Positions 12,429-23,600 of a DNA stretch of 64,000 bases are shown piece by piece. The notes beneath the pieces are model-generated. The model did no database searches, had not been told where the DNA came from, and saw only the letters and a program-made list of their open reading frames with translations. The DNA is taken from positions 1,413,664-1,477,663 of the forward strand of contig MU394051.1 in the NCBI GenBank assembly GCA_022578605.1, read 5' to 3'. The DNA is from Camillea tinctor (lineage: Eukaryota; Ascomycota; Sordariomycetes; Xylariales; Xylariaceae). The position numbers and the translations under genes were made by a program. The first letter of the stretch is position 1; the number at the start of each line of letters is the position of its first letter.

Positions 12429-13270
12429 TGCGCGTGAGCGAATCGCAGACGGTAAGGGGAAAGCTAGATGCTATCGCGATGGACACAGGCAGATGCAGCT
12501 CACGGTGATGTTGGGCGGACTATGGCCGTCGCAGCTGGGCGGGTTGGTTGGACTTCATTCGAGGCGGGTTGGGGGTTTGGGTTTCATGAATAACGTCGGC
12601 TCGAAGAGGGAAGAACGCGCGAGATGGTCTACTCAGTATCGCTTGTGGAAGTGGAGCGCAATACGTTTTACCTAAAGAGAACTAATTTCAAGACTAATAA
12701 ATAAGCTAGCGGTTTGGGCGGAACGAAACAGAGAATAGGGAAGACGATTCGCTGAGGTTGGTCGAGGATTAGGATTTGGGTTTGGATTTGGGTTCGGATT
12801 TGGTATTTGGTGTATGGAGTACAAAAATTATTTTTTTATCTTTCTATTTTTATTTTTTTGCCGAGTCGTACATTTATAAAGAGGGAATGTTGAAAGGGTT
12901 CGGATATACGCATGGATGGGAAATAACGAGTAACCTAAGAGGAGATAACCTGAGAAGAGATAGAAGAGAATAAGATGTTTCGTATTGTACCTAAAGTCGC
13001 TAAACTATACCTAAGGTTCGTCATTGTGCAGTTAGCTAGTGCTACGGTTGGACCCACTCTCTCCTTCTAAGTAGAGATTGATTGTATGTACTATGTAGGT
13101 TATGAATTGGCATTACCTACACCTATGCCTAACACCTACACTTACACCTACACCTACACCTCCACCTACACCTCTATGCCCACATATTCTCATCAGCCTT
13201 GCTGTCAACCACTACAACATCTCTCCCAAAATCACAACCCACCACCCCCAAAACTCGAAAAACACCCATA
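12429..13270. promoter_or_regulatory. Divergent promoter region of NIPA and WDR70 genes
   Basis: 842 bp between two divergent start codons. The right part holds a CACCTA-type minisatellite (about 13117-13176) and an upstream open reading frame that runs into the WDR70 start codon. I see no clear TATA element. Confidence 0.6.
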
Positions 13271-13271
13271 A
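13086..13271 (+). other. Upstream ORF ending at TAATG on the WDR70 start
   Basis: An ATG-initiated frame of 61 codons whose TAA stop (13269-13271) shares its last A with the ATG of the WDR70 gene. A second in-frame ATG lies at 13125. The peptide is mainly Thr/Tyr/Pro and encoded by the CACCTA repeat, so the peptide itself is unlikely to be selected. The stop-start geometry could allow reinitiation if the transcript starts upstream of 13086. Whether it is transcribed is unknown. Confidence 0.4.
13117..13176. repeat. CACCTA hexamer minisatellite
   Basis: About nine units of CACCTA with substitutions (CACTTA, CTCCAC) lie in the probable 5' leader of the WDR70 gene. Confidence 0.7.
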
Positions 13272-14980
13272 TGAGCGACGACGAAGACATCCAGGTCCAA
13301 GGACCCGAACTGGCTGAAGATGACCCTATGCGCGCCTTCCTGCCTGCCTCGTTTGGCAAAAAGTCCAAGGAGGCTGACATCGCTACTCAGATAGACCGAA
13401 GCAAGAGGACTACCACCGACAATACAGCCGTTGGAAACGAAAATACAGATTCAGACTCCGATTCGAACTCAGACTCCGATTCAGATGAGGATGAAGACGA
13501 ATATCCCACCTCGCACGAGATGGTTATCAAGACTCACGATCGCGCCGTCACCTCGGTATCATTAGATCCTGCTGGTGGTCGATTGATCTCGGGCTCTATC
13601 GACTGCACTGTCAAGCTTCACGACTTTTCCTCCATGACCCCCACCACCATTCGCGCCTTCAAAAGTATAGATCCCTTCGAAGGCAAGCCATCTGCATCCA
13701 CGGAAACCCACCCTGTGAATCATGTACAATTCAACCCACTGGCAGGGGGCGTCTTCCTCTGTATATCCGCACACCCTCAAGCCAAAATCATGTCCCGAGA
13801 CGGCGAAATCCTTGCAGAGTTTGTCAAAGGTGACATGTACCTTAGGGACATGCACAACACGAAGGGGCACGTTTCCGAAGTCACGACCGGAACCTGGCAT
13901 CCTACAGATAAAAATCTATGTGTGACAGCGGGAACCGACAGTACATTGCGAATATGGGATATCAATAACAAGCGCTGTCAAAAGGAGGTGCTGGTATTCA
14001 AATCCAAAGCGGCGGGCGCTGCTGGTAGAACGCGAATGACCGCCGTCGCGTGGGGAACACCGGCTCAGGGCGGTAATAACATTCTTGTCTCGGCAGCGCT
14101 AGACGGTAGCCTCGTCATGTGGAGCGGAAACGGTCCCTTCACGCGCCCCGCCGCAGAAGTCAGACATGCCCATAAGCCAAATACCTGGACTGGAGGCATC
14201 GATGTGAGCTCGGACGGGCGCATGGTGGTTACGAGGGGAGGTGACAATCTCATCAAGCTGTGGGATACCCGGAAGTTTAAAGAGCCTCTGGTGTCTGTCG
14301 AACATGCTTCGACATCAGACCATTACCCTATGACCAACATCAAATATGCGCCTAATTCGACCAGCATCATCACCGGGTCCGCTACAGGCCATCTCCACAT
14401 ATTGAACCCGGGCAATTTACGTCCTGAATATACCACGCCCATCACTCCCGGATCGCCGCTGATCACCGTAGACTGGCACCCAAAGATCAATCAAATCGTC
14501 ACCGGTTCCGCCAACGCAGAAACCCACATCCTATACAACCCTACCATGTCGACGAGAGGTGCTGTGGATGTCATGTCACGCGCCCCGAAGCGACGGCATG
14601 TCGACGACAACCCTGAATTTACAACAGACCTGTCGCTTGGCTTATCGGGCGATTCGATCGTGACGCCCGGCGCTCTCGCAGGCTCTAGGAAGGCCGGCAT
14701 CACGGCGTCAGGGAAGTCCAAGGACCCTAGAAGACCACACGTACCTCAACAAACGCCATTTATGCGCAGCCAACCCGATGAGAAACATATTAGCGAGAAT
14801 ATTCCTTTGAGCAAAATGCTGCATGAAGATCCTAGAGAGGCATTGCTCAAATATGCAGACGTAGCAAAGAAAGACCCCATGTTCACGAACGCATGGAAAA
14901 GCACCCAACCAGTTACACAGTACGCTGATGTAAGTGATGACGAAGAGGACGGTCCGGATAAGAAGAGGGTGAAGAGGTGA
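13271..14980 (+). CDS. WDR70: WD40-repeat protein, WDR70 orthologue
   Basis: An intronless gene of 569 aa. The frame is open from TTG at 13199, but the first ATG is 13271 and starts an acidic N-terminus typical of the family. Residues about 50-80 are a Ser/Asp/Glu acidic stretch. From about residue 85 to 430 there are WD-type repeats with Gly-His/Trp-Asp pairs, for example around residues 95, 215-245, 285, 315-335 and 375. The tail is basic and ends in Lys/Arg. Order and spacing match WDR70 (human WDR70, fission yeast Wdr70), a nuclear protein linked to CRL4-DDB1 and to histone H2B ubiquitination in DNA repair. That role comes from the family, not from this sequence. Divergent from the NIPA gene; an upstream ORF stops on its start codon. 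Confidence 0.9.
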   Translation: MSDDEDIQVQGPELAEDDPMRAFLPASFGKKSKEADIATQIDRSKRTTTDNTAVGNENTDSDSDSNSDSDSDEDEDEYPTSHEMVIKTHDRAVTSVSLDPAGGRLISGSIDCTVKLHDFSSMTPTTIRAFKSIDPFEGKPSASTETHPVNHVQFNPLAGGVFLCISAHPQAKIMSRDGEILAEFVKGDMYLRDMHNTKGHVSEVTTGTWHPTDKNLCVTAGTDSTLRIWDINNKRCQKEVLVFKSKAAGAAGRTRMTAVAWGTPAQGGNNILVSAALDGSLVMWSGNGPFTRPAAEVRHAHKPNTWTGGIDVSSDGRMVVTRGGDNLIKLWDTRKFKEPLVSVEHASTSDHYPMTNIKYAPNSTSIITGSATGHLHILNPGNLRPEYTTPITPGSPLITVDWHPKINQIVTGSANAETHILYNPTMSTRGAVDVMSRAPKRRHVDDNPEFTTDLSLGLSGDSIVTPGALAGSRKAGITASGKSKDPRRPHVPQQTPFMRSQPDEKHISENIPLSKMLHEDPREALLKYADVAKKDPMFTNAWKSTQPVTQYADVSDDEEDGPDKKRVKR

Positions 14981-15188
14981 AGGAGGCTAGGTCATTTAGG
15001 TCGCTACCTAGGTAGCAACCTAAACCTGGTAAGACTGAAGGAGACGGATAGTAATTGGGGAAGTCAAAAAGAAAAAGGAAAAAAAAACCCATTTCAAGGT
15101 CTAATATTCTGATGATCTATGAGGGGAAAGGGACGCGTGCTGTCGGCCTAGAGCTATGATAGTACAGTTGTTTAATATACCTACCTAC

Positions 15189-15239
15189 CTACCTACTACT
15201 AGGTACTATATATATATAACCTTTATAGGTAGTAGGTAG
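15189..15239. repeat. Inverted repeat with TA-rich loop
   Basis: Arms 15189-15199 and 15229-15239 are perfect 11-bp reverse complements separated by 29 bases that include a run of TA. The left arm is the end of a CCTA tandem. Confidence 0.7.
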
Positions 15240-15694
15240 CTATCATGGTCCGGGGGGTTATCTCAGAGGAACCATAGGTAGTACCTCGATTCACCATTAG
15301 CCAGTACGGTTCGAACCAAAAGGTAGGTCAGGCACCTGGCCTTCCCCCCCGTGTTATGGTTTAGCGGGGCCAAAAAAGCGTATCTTAGATCCAAAAGTTA
15401 GGTACAAGACACAGACTACTTTATTGTAGAGATATACGCTACGCCCGCCCTGGTACTTGCTAACGGAGTAACCGCATAACACGATACAAGTGTTCCAGTT
15501 AATACTCTGTAGATACTACAGGCGTATCATAGGTGCTATACTTAACCATCGGGAATCCCCAAACACTTCACCTAGGTTGCTTATTACTTTATTCAAATTT
15601 GTCGATAGTTAAAGAATAGATGGCTGGATGACGGACAGTACCTAGGTTACTGTACTACTATTATTAATGTAGTAGTTTATCCTTCCTAGAGGGG

Positions 15695-15729
15695 CTGGCA
15701 GACTGGCAGACTGGCAGACTGGCAAACTG
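15695..15729. repeat. Tandem 8-mer CTGGCAGA, about 4.4 copies
   Basis: Three exact copies of CTGGCAGA are followed by one copy with one change (CTGGCAAA) and a partial copy. Confidence 0.85.
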
Positions 15730-16812
15730 AATACCTAAAACATTAAATGCTAGCACTTATTGAAGTACTACTACTACTTCTAGGACCGTACTGCACTGTG
15801 CAATTTGTGGGTCCATCAGGGCACTAAATCAAGATAACCACGGCTGCGAACCAATGAGAGTTAGGCGGCGCAAGGTTTTACCGAGGTGGTCCAGGTGGTC
15901 CGAGCGTCTCGGCTGTGCTCACTAGCGTGCTTTGATCAGGTCACGGGCAAAATGGAGACGTTTGGAGGGATGGTTTCCTTGTGCGCATTCTCATCAAACC
16001 ATCTCCTTCCACGCCATCAATCGCGCATCAAAAAAAGTGAGCCGCATCACCCGCTCCCCTCTAAAACCATCGACAACCATCCCAAGTGAACGGCAACTTT
16101 TGTTTTACGCGATTTTCTGACCGGCCTCCGCCCCTCCGCACCGGCTTTTTACGCGCCCTCCGCCAACCACCGCCATTTTTTCCCCTACTTGACCGAAAGC
16201 TGACAGAACCAGACACACGTCCTCCGACCGCGAAGCAAAGACGAGAGACGGCCGAACCTACCACCAACATCACGGCCATCATCAACCACCATCCACGTCT
16301 AGTCTGTCCATCCCCGCCAAGACGACATTGCACCTTGCAATCTTTTCCCACCACCTTACCATCCATAATACCAGTCTAGTCAAGTTCTTTCTTCTTTTTT
16401 TTTTCTTCTTTTCGGCAGACGAGAATACCCTGTATACCAACTACACCACCTCTGCCTATCTTCCATTGCCTTGTCAAAATCTTGTTCCCAAACTAGACAA
16501 GACCCGGCGCGATACCTTATCTACGGCTTTTCAGCCTCGATTTGCGACGCGCCCATCTTCATTCTTCCGCATCGCGATATCCACACGCGATTCAATCTTC
16601 ATCCCGTCGCTCATTAACAATCGCAAAAAGAGAAACAAACCAGAAAAAGAAAAATATCTTGGCCTGCGACTCGACGTCATTCTGGATCATCGCTATCGCT
16701 GTGCCTTAGATATGAAATAACGTAACTGGCAGAACCTAGATCTCGCTGGGACTAGAACCGCATAGGAGTTCCCTAGATAAAGAAGAAGAAGAAAAAGAAC
16801 AGGTGGTTCAAC

Positions 16813-16969
16813 ATGGCCTCCGTTCAGCAGCCTCCTGCTGTTCAGCATCCTGGTTCGACGGCAATGCCGCCGATAAACCAGGCCAAGATTCAAGAGATGT
16901 TTATGGTCCGTAATTTCCCTTCTGATTCACCTTATACTGATGACAACCATCGAGTAGCCACGATTGGGT

Positions 16970-17006
<37 letters not shown>

Positions 17007-20000
17007 CATACATATTTGCTAACATCATTGTCGTACAGAAATTCCAAAAAATGAAGCAACAAGGTGTTTCCCCAACTGATCCCGAGTTTATGAAAACGAG
17101 CCAGTTTCTGGTCAAGGTTCAGGAGCAACAGCGCCAGCGCCATCAGCAGCAGCAACAGCAGCAGCAACACCAAATGCAGTCTCAACACAATATGCCCAAT
17201 GGGAATGTAAATGGTGTACAAGTTGGTCAACCACAGCAACCTGCTTCGCAGACCACACAACCCCCTTCATCCACACCTCTGAGTGCTTCTGCTTTGCCCT
17301 CTGCGTCAGGCGCTGCTACTCAATCTAGCACCTCTTCACCTTCTACTGCTTCGCCTGCAGCACATTTTTCGCCCCAACAGCTTGGTCTTCTGAGACAACA
17401 GATCCAGGCTTTCAGGTTGCTTGGCAAGAATACTGGAGTGCCGTATCAGATGCAACAGGCTTTGAGTGCCCAGCGCCAGCGGAGACAAGCAGTTGTTGAG
17501 CAGTCCACACAACCTCCCCCGGCTGCTAGTAGCACTGCTACAGCACCTGCTCCAGATGTGGCAAAGCCTAGTTCTGCCCCTTCCAACAGTGGCCCAGAGC
17601 CTGAGTCTGCCCCCGCCCCAAAAGGACAAAGCTTTAAGACGGTCAAGTCTCCCTACGAGAACGGCCTTGTCCGCAAGGATATCAGCTACTATGACCATGC
17701 ACAGAGGAAACAGCGGCTGGTTATCCCCAGCATCTTCCCTACCGGTATTGACTTTGAGCAATTAAGACATGAGCGCGAGATTATCGTTTTCAACCGCATG
17801 AAGGCTAGGTATGCTGAGCTAAAAGCGTTACCTGGTAATATTGCGCATTGGGATACCACCAAGGAGACTCTAGATCCCGATGATACTGTGAAGCGCAAAG
17901 CTATAATAGAACTGAAGTCGCTTGGCCTCTATGCTAAGCAGCGAGCATTGCGTGAGAGGATTGGTCGTCAGATGATGCACTACGACAACCTAGCCATGAC
18001 CGCAAATCGCAGCCAGTACCGCCGGACGAAGAAGCAAAGCGTCCGGGAAGCTCGCATCACGGAGAAGCTCGAGAAGCAACAACGTGATGCACGCGAGCAT
18101 CGCGAGAAGAAGAAGCACATTGATTTCCTCCAGTCCGTTCAGCATCATAAATCCGAAATCCACAACACGGCGGCGGCAGCCAGAAACAAGATGTCCAAGA
18201 TTGGTAAGGCCATGTATGTGCATCACTTCAACATTGAAAAGGAAGAACAGAAGCGCATCGAGCGTACCGCCAAGCAACGTCTCCAAGCTCTTAAAGCCAA
18301 CGATGAAGAAGCGTATCTCAAGTTGCTTGACCAAGCGAAGGATACCCGTATCACTCACCTGCTCAAGCAGACCGATGGCTTCTTACACCAACTTGCCTCG
18401 TCCGTTAAAGCGCAGCAGAGACAGGCCAAAGAGCGCTATGGTGATGAAGTCGGAGAGTTTCCCGAAGAGGAAAGTGAGAGCGAAGAGGAAGAGGATGAAG
18501 ACGCCGGCCGCAAGATCGATTATTATGCTGTGGCTCACCGTATCAAGGAGGAGATCACAGAACAAGCCCACATCCTGGTTGGTGGTACTCTCAAAGAGTA
18601 TCAACTGAAGGGCTTGCAGTGGATGATTTCTCTGTACAACAACAACCTCAACGGTATTCTGGCTGATGAAATGGGTCTCGGTAAAACAATTCAGACCATC
18701 AGTTTGATTACCTATCTCATTGAGCGCAAGATGCAACAAGGACCGTATCTTGTTATTGTTCCCCTTAGCACGCTGACCAACTGGAACCTGGAGTTCGAGA
18801 AGTGGGCCCCCTCTGTTGCCCGTGTCGTTTACAAGGGACCTCCCAATGCACGGAAGCAGCAACAGGAGAAGATCCGCCAAGGTCGATTCCAGGTGTTGCT
18901 CACCACCTACGAATACATCATCAAGGATCGTCCGATTCTAAGTAAGATCAAGTGGTTCCACATGATCATCGATGAAGGTCATCGTATGAAGAACACGAAT
19001 TCCAAACTGAGTGCGACCATTTCCCAATACTACAGCACTCGCTTCCGTCTTATTCTCACCGGTACCCCTCTGCAGAACAACCTGGGAGAACTCTGGGCCA
19101 TGCTTAACTTCGTCCTTCCCAATATTTTCAAGTCGGTCAAGACGTTTGATGAGTGGTTCAACACCCCCTTCGCTAATACTGGTGGGCAAGACAAGATGGA
19201 GCTGAATGAAGAAGAACAAATTCTGGTTATTCGGCGTCTGCATAAAGTGTTGCGACCCTTCCTTCTTCGTCGTCTCAAGAAAGATGTCGAGAAAGATCTC
19301 CCAGACAAGACTGAGAAGGTCATCAAATGCAAATTCTCAGCCCTACAGACACGTCTCTACAAACAGATGGTCACCCACCAAAAGATTGCTGTTAGCGATG
19401 GCAAGGGTGGCAAGACGGGTGCTCGCGGCTTGAGCAACATGATCATGCAGCTTCGGAAGCTCTGCAACCATCCTTTCGTCTTCGACGAGGTAGAGAACCA
19501 AATGAATCCCATGAACACAAGCAATGATCTCCTTTGGCGTACAGCCGGCAAGTTTGAACTATTAGATCGCATTTTACCCAAGTACCGTGCAACCGGGCAT
19601 CGTGTGCTTATGTTCTTCCAAATGACTGCTATCATGGACATCATGGAAGACTTTCTTCGATTCCGTGGAATGCAATACTTGCGTTTGGACGGCACAACCA
19701 AATCGGAGGACCGGTCTGACCTTCTAAAGAAGTTCAATGCCCCGGACTCACCCTACTTCATGTTTTTGCTCTCTACTCGTGCTGGTGGTCTTGGTCTGAA
19801 TTTGCAGACGGCTGACACTGTCATCATCTACGATTCCGATTGGAATCCTCACCAGGATCTGCAAGCCCAGGATCGAGCGCATCGTATCGGACAGAAGAAC
19901 GAAGTGCGCATTTTGCGTCTCATTAGTTCCAACTCCGTCGAGGAGAAGATCCTTGAGCGAGCCAGATTCAAGCTTGACATGGATGGCAAGGTTATCCAGG

Positions 20001-21308
20001 CCGGTCGCTTCGATAACAAGTCTTCAGAAACTGACCGCGATGCCATGCTTCGGACGCTGCTAGAGACAGCAGACATGGCAGAGTCTGGTGAACAGGAAGA
20101 AATGGACGATGAAGAATTGAATATGATTCTTGCCCGTAATGACGATGAGATTATTGTCTTCCAGAAACTTGATGAAGAACGGAGCAAGGATCCCACATAC
20201 GGCACCATACCAGGATCTAAGCACGTCCCGCGTCTCATGGGCGAGAACGAACTTCCGGATATCTATCTCTTAGAAGGAAACCCCGTCCCTGAAGAGCAAG
20301 AAGAGGTATTGGGTCGTGGTGCTCGTGAACGTACTCGTGTCAAGTATGACGATGGTCTGACCGAAGAACAATGGCTTATGGCGGTGGATGATGATGATGA
20401 CTCTCCGGAAGCTGCCGCCGCGCGGAAGCAGGCAAGAAAAGACAAGAGAGAGGCAAATCGAATCAAGCGGTTAGCAACACTCAATGTTTCTAGTGCTAAC
20501 TCGCCTAGTGCAAGCCGTGCAAGCACTGAGGAGGTCGAGACGCCGCCCAAGAAACGCGGTCGCAAGCCAGGCAGCAAGAATGACAAACGTAAAGCCGACG
20601 ATGACGATGGTGAACCACCCGCCAAAAAGCGACGTGGACCCCAAGGACGTTCGAAAGCACCGGTTGGAGGCCCTGAGCCACGTCTGGCCCCCGAGGTACG
20701 GCAAGTTTTACAAAAGAGCTTGCGTAGTCTTTACGACGGCCTGATGGGGCTAGAAGCCGACATCGCGCCCGAGGATCAAGTTGAAGACGACGATGACGAT
20801 GAACCGACGAAGCGACTCATTATCGGTCCTTTCATCAAGTTGCCTTCCAAGCGTGACTACGGTGACTACTATCTCCTCATCCAGAATCCGATCTGCATGA
20901 ACCAGATACAGGCAAAGATCAAGAAGGAGGAGTATAATAGTATCGGTGATATGCGCAAGGACATCGCCTTGATGTGCGGCAATTGTCGAACTTACAATGA
21001 GGATGGCAGCCTCTTGTACTCGGACGCAATTGTGATGGAGGTATGTTATCTCCCTGTGTGGATTTTTCAACTTAGTAGCAAGCTGACCTGTATAGAAATT
21101 CTTCAACGACAAGGCCCAGGAAGAGATCAGCGAGCATCCTGAGCTAGCTGATCTCGAAGATCCCTCCGGCAAGGAGAGTTCAGCTGCCCCCACGACTAGT
21201 GCGGGAACGCCTCAACCACCTGCGAGTGCTACTAGAATAAAACTGGTAACTAATGGTGCCAGCCAAACCAATGGTGGCACAAGCGGTGCCCAGAGCGATG
21301 GGGAGTGA
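16813..21308 (+). CDS. SWI/SNF-RSC type ATP-dependent chromatin remodeller
   Basis: Three exons: 16813-16905, 17039-21040 and 21096-21308, coding for 1435 aa. Intron 1 (133 bp) carries a TA microsatellite and has a weak GTCCGT donor. Intron 2 (55 bp) is GTATGT/TAG. Domains in order: Gln-rich region (about 60-80), QLQ motif (about 155-190), HSA domain (about 315-400), acidic stretch (about 505-525), helicase N-lobe with DEMGLGKT at 574-581 and DEGH at 676-679, helicase C-lobe with arginine-finger region, SnAC segment after the helicase, AT-hook near 1202-1212, and a bromodomain at about 1290-1370 that is completed only by splicing exon 3. This architecture is that of Snf2/Sth1 (fission yeast Snf22/Snf21), the motor of SWI/SNF or RSC. 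Which complex it serves cannot be told from the sequence. Start ATG sits directly after an AGAAG-rich leader. Confidence 0.95.
16973..17022. repeat. TA/CATA microsatellite inside intron 1 of the remodeller gene
   Basis: About 13 TA units followed by CATA-type units within the 133-bp intron. The repeat leaves no stop codon in the downstream frame, so a naive ORF call extends into the intron. Confidence 0.85.
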
Positions 21309-23600
21309 GAAGAGCTGCTCTTGCTCTCGGTAGAGTGGTAGAAAGCCGCACCCTGATTTTCAGTGCTGCCAAGATTCCCCTAATCTTGGCCCGTCTCCTC
21401 TTTCTCGGTCGAAGGGTTTGCGAATCGAAAACACCTCATGGGCATGGCTGGCAGTTTTATCCCCCTTACATACAGGCGTCCGGTGGGTTTTTTTTTCTCC
21501 AGGGAACGGTGAGAGAAGGGAAAGAGGAAATGACGTGCATGTGTATCACAAAGCCGCAATATGTTTTCGGCAAGGCAGGCCATGCTCTGGATTGAGTAAT
21601 GGCTTTGATTTTGTTTTTTGTTTTTTTCCCCTCTCGAGAACGATCACCAAAAAAAAGCTTTTTTTTACGATGGTGAGTTTATGTGGGTAGTCCGATCCAG
21701 GCTGGAAGTGACAATGAGGGAGGGGGTAAGTGGTGATGAGCAGAGACATTGATCGGGACTGTCAAACGAGAGCGTTGTATCATTTAATAGATAAAAACCC
21801 GTGGGGATCACTTGGTATCCCTGACGTTACTGCGTTGAGCAAAGGTAGCTAGACAGTCAAGTTTTTGTACCTCGCGTACCAACACTACTACTGCTAACTA
21901 CTACTTGTCTCTTTGGGGTTTGGTCTTTTTTCTTCTTCTCTCTTTTTCTTCGCCGTTGTACATAAAAACATACCAAGTTTGTCTTGTAGCTGCTTCTATC
22001 CCTGCTGCTGCTTGCTATCCGCAATGGACTTGAGAGATTTTCCCCTTCTGGGACTGAGTAAAATGAAATTTAATCTGGCTATTATTTGCCAACTCCATAT
22101 CATGAAAGTTTCTATATTATTTTCGTTGCAGACATGCTCCAATCCGTGGTGTTTTGTTATTCCAGGCGCTACTACTACCTACCTATCCGGATATTGTTAT
22201 CATATTGGCTTATAGGTTATATATATGCGTGTTTTGGGGGGACTATCTTGATCCTACATAGCAGATTAAAAGGTGGCATAGGAGGGAAACTCCTCTACAC
22301 TGTGACGGAACGGTAGATAGGTAGCTACATGCTGCTAATGACTATTTTATTTAGTCAAGGTGGTTATCGTGTCTAGCAGGTGAGCAGAATAGTCGGCCCC
22401 CCCTTCCCTCCCCTTCCCCTTCCAACAAACGCCGAAGACTTTTTACGTACCATCTATGTCAACTAGGCGCACGTTCTCTATTCAAAGCTGTGCGAATAGC
22501 CTATAACCTAGTTTGGTAGTTAGGAGGGTTGTTCATAGGGTAGAGAGAGGCGCGGTTATGTGTGTAATGTTCGGTTGCTCCTGATTATGTTCGTATAAGT
22601 AGGGGCCATATATATGTACCACCTGTCCCAGTATGATTTAGTATTCAATGGATACCAGCTTAATGCATCATTGTTAGCTTCAACAAGTGTGGATCACCAG
22701 TTCGAACTTATTATTCAGTCAATTGTCCCTAGTGTGGGGCGGTAGCCCCTATATAAGGATCTAATCGGTTTATTCTGTAGTTAGCGAAACCATCATTCCT
22801 ACATCCCACATCACCTCCCATACCATTAATACCACATTATTACCCACATCAATTCACTAGGTAGGGATATGCAGACAAAGACGCAAAGCATATACGACTC
22901 TTGTGATTGGTCGGTGGAGTCCGAAAAGGGAAATCAAAATAGTTGGACTAGTTCTCGACCCTTGGCAACGATACTAAATTATATTGCTTGTAACACTTTA
23001 GACGCGAACTCCTGGGGCGGTCAAGCTGGCACAATTTATAGCTATAGAGTACTGGATTAGCCGGACCAGGACGGGGCTGGTAAGCTAGTTAATATACATG
23101 CCTCTATTATACCTACCCAGACACCTGACGACACATCATAAAAGTGCTCTCTATACACGTATCTGCTCTACCTCTCGAGGACGACGAGGTAGCCACTCGC
23201 TCATCTCAATGCCCTTCTATTAGTCTCTTCCCATATACCCTATGTATTCTTTTCGGTTGCTTCTGAGGTGTAAGAGATAAGAAAAGGGGTCAGAGTGAAA
23301 GGGATAATGGAGTATTACCGGAGAATTGTCAAGTAGAGGGTAATTAGGACCCTTGTTGTTACGTATAAAAACGAAAAGAGGAGAAGCTCGGGCCAATATG
23401 GTATAGGTAGGTAGACAGATACCACTCAATTTTTTTTCTTCTTGGTAAGTAAATATCAAGTTGTATGGCTCAAGTATAAGTTAGATTAAAAGCGTGTCCA
23501 TAAACCACTAGATCCGTCTAGTCCTACTAATATCGAGCCCGCCAACTCGGTAACTCCAGTAGCATATAACATTCATTCCAGATCCACTTACCATGAAAGC
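21309..23600. other. Convergent intergenic region
   Basis: 2.3 kb between converging genes, containing their 3' UTRs. An apparent core promoter and small ORF at 22749-23057 are listed separately. Otherwise AT-rich sequence with poly-T runs and no recognised gene. Confidence 0.55.
22869..23060 (+). CDS. Possible small ORF with TATA-like promoter
   Basis: An ATG-initiated frame of 63 codons. A CTATATAAGG box lies at 22749-22758 and is followed by a C/A-rich stretch (about 22790-22855) that resembles fungal transcription start regions, about 110 bases before the ATG. The peptide matches no family I know, has no signal peptide or membrane segment, and is rich in Ser, Asn and Trp. It lies between two convergent genes, where no promoter is expected. 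It may be a real small gene, a non-coding transcript or chance. Confidence 0.25.
   Translation: MQTKTQSIYDSCDWSVESEKGNQNSWTSSRPLATILNYIACNTLDANSWGGQAGTIYSYRVLD

Larger units (their letters stand above)
14981..16812. other. Intergenic region and SNF2-ATPase promoter
   Basis: 1.8 kb between two genes on the same strand. It contains an imperfect hairpin from ACCTA repeats (15189-15239), an 8-bp tandem repeat at 15695, and, from about 16080, a C- and A-rich stretch that looks like a long fungal 5' leader for the downstream ATPase gene. No other gene is visible. Confidence 0.6.

Noticed and set aside
15304..15320. GGTTCGAACC, resembling a tRNA B box
   Set aside because: No matching A box, acceptor stem or cloverleaf could be formed around it.
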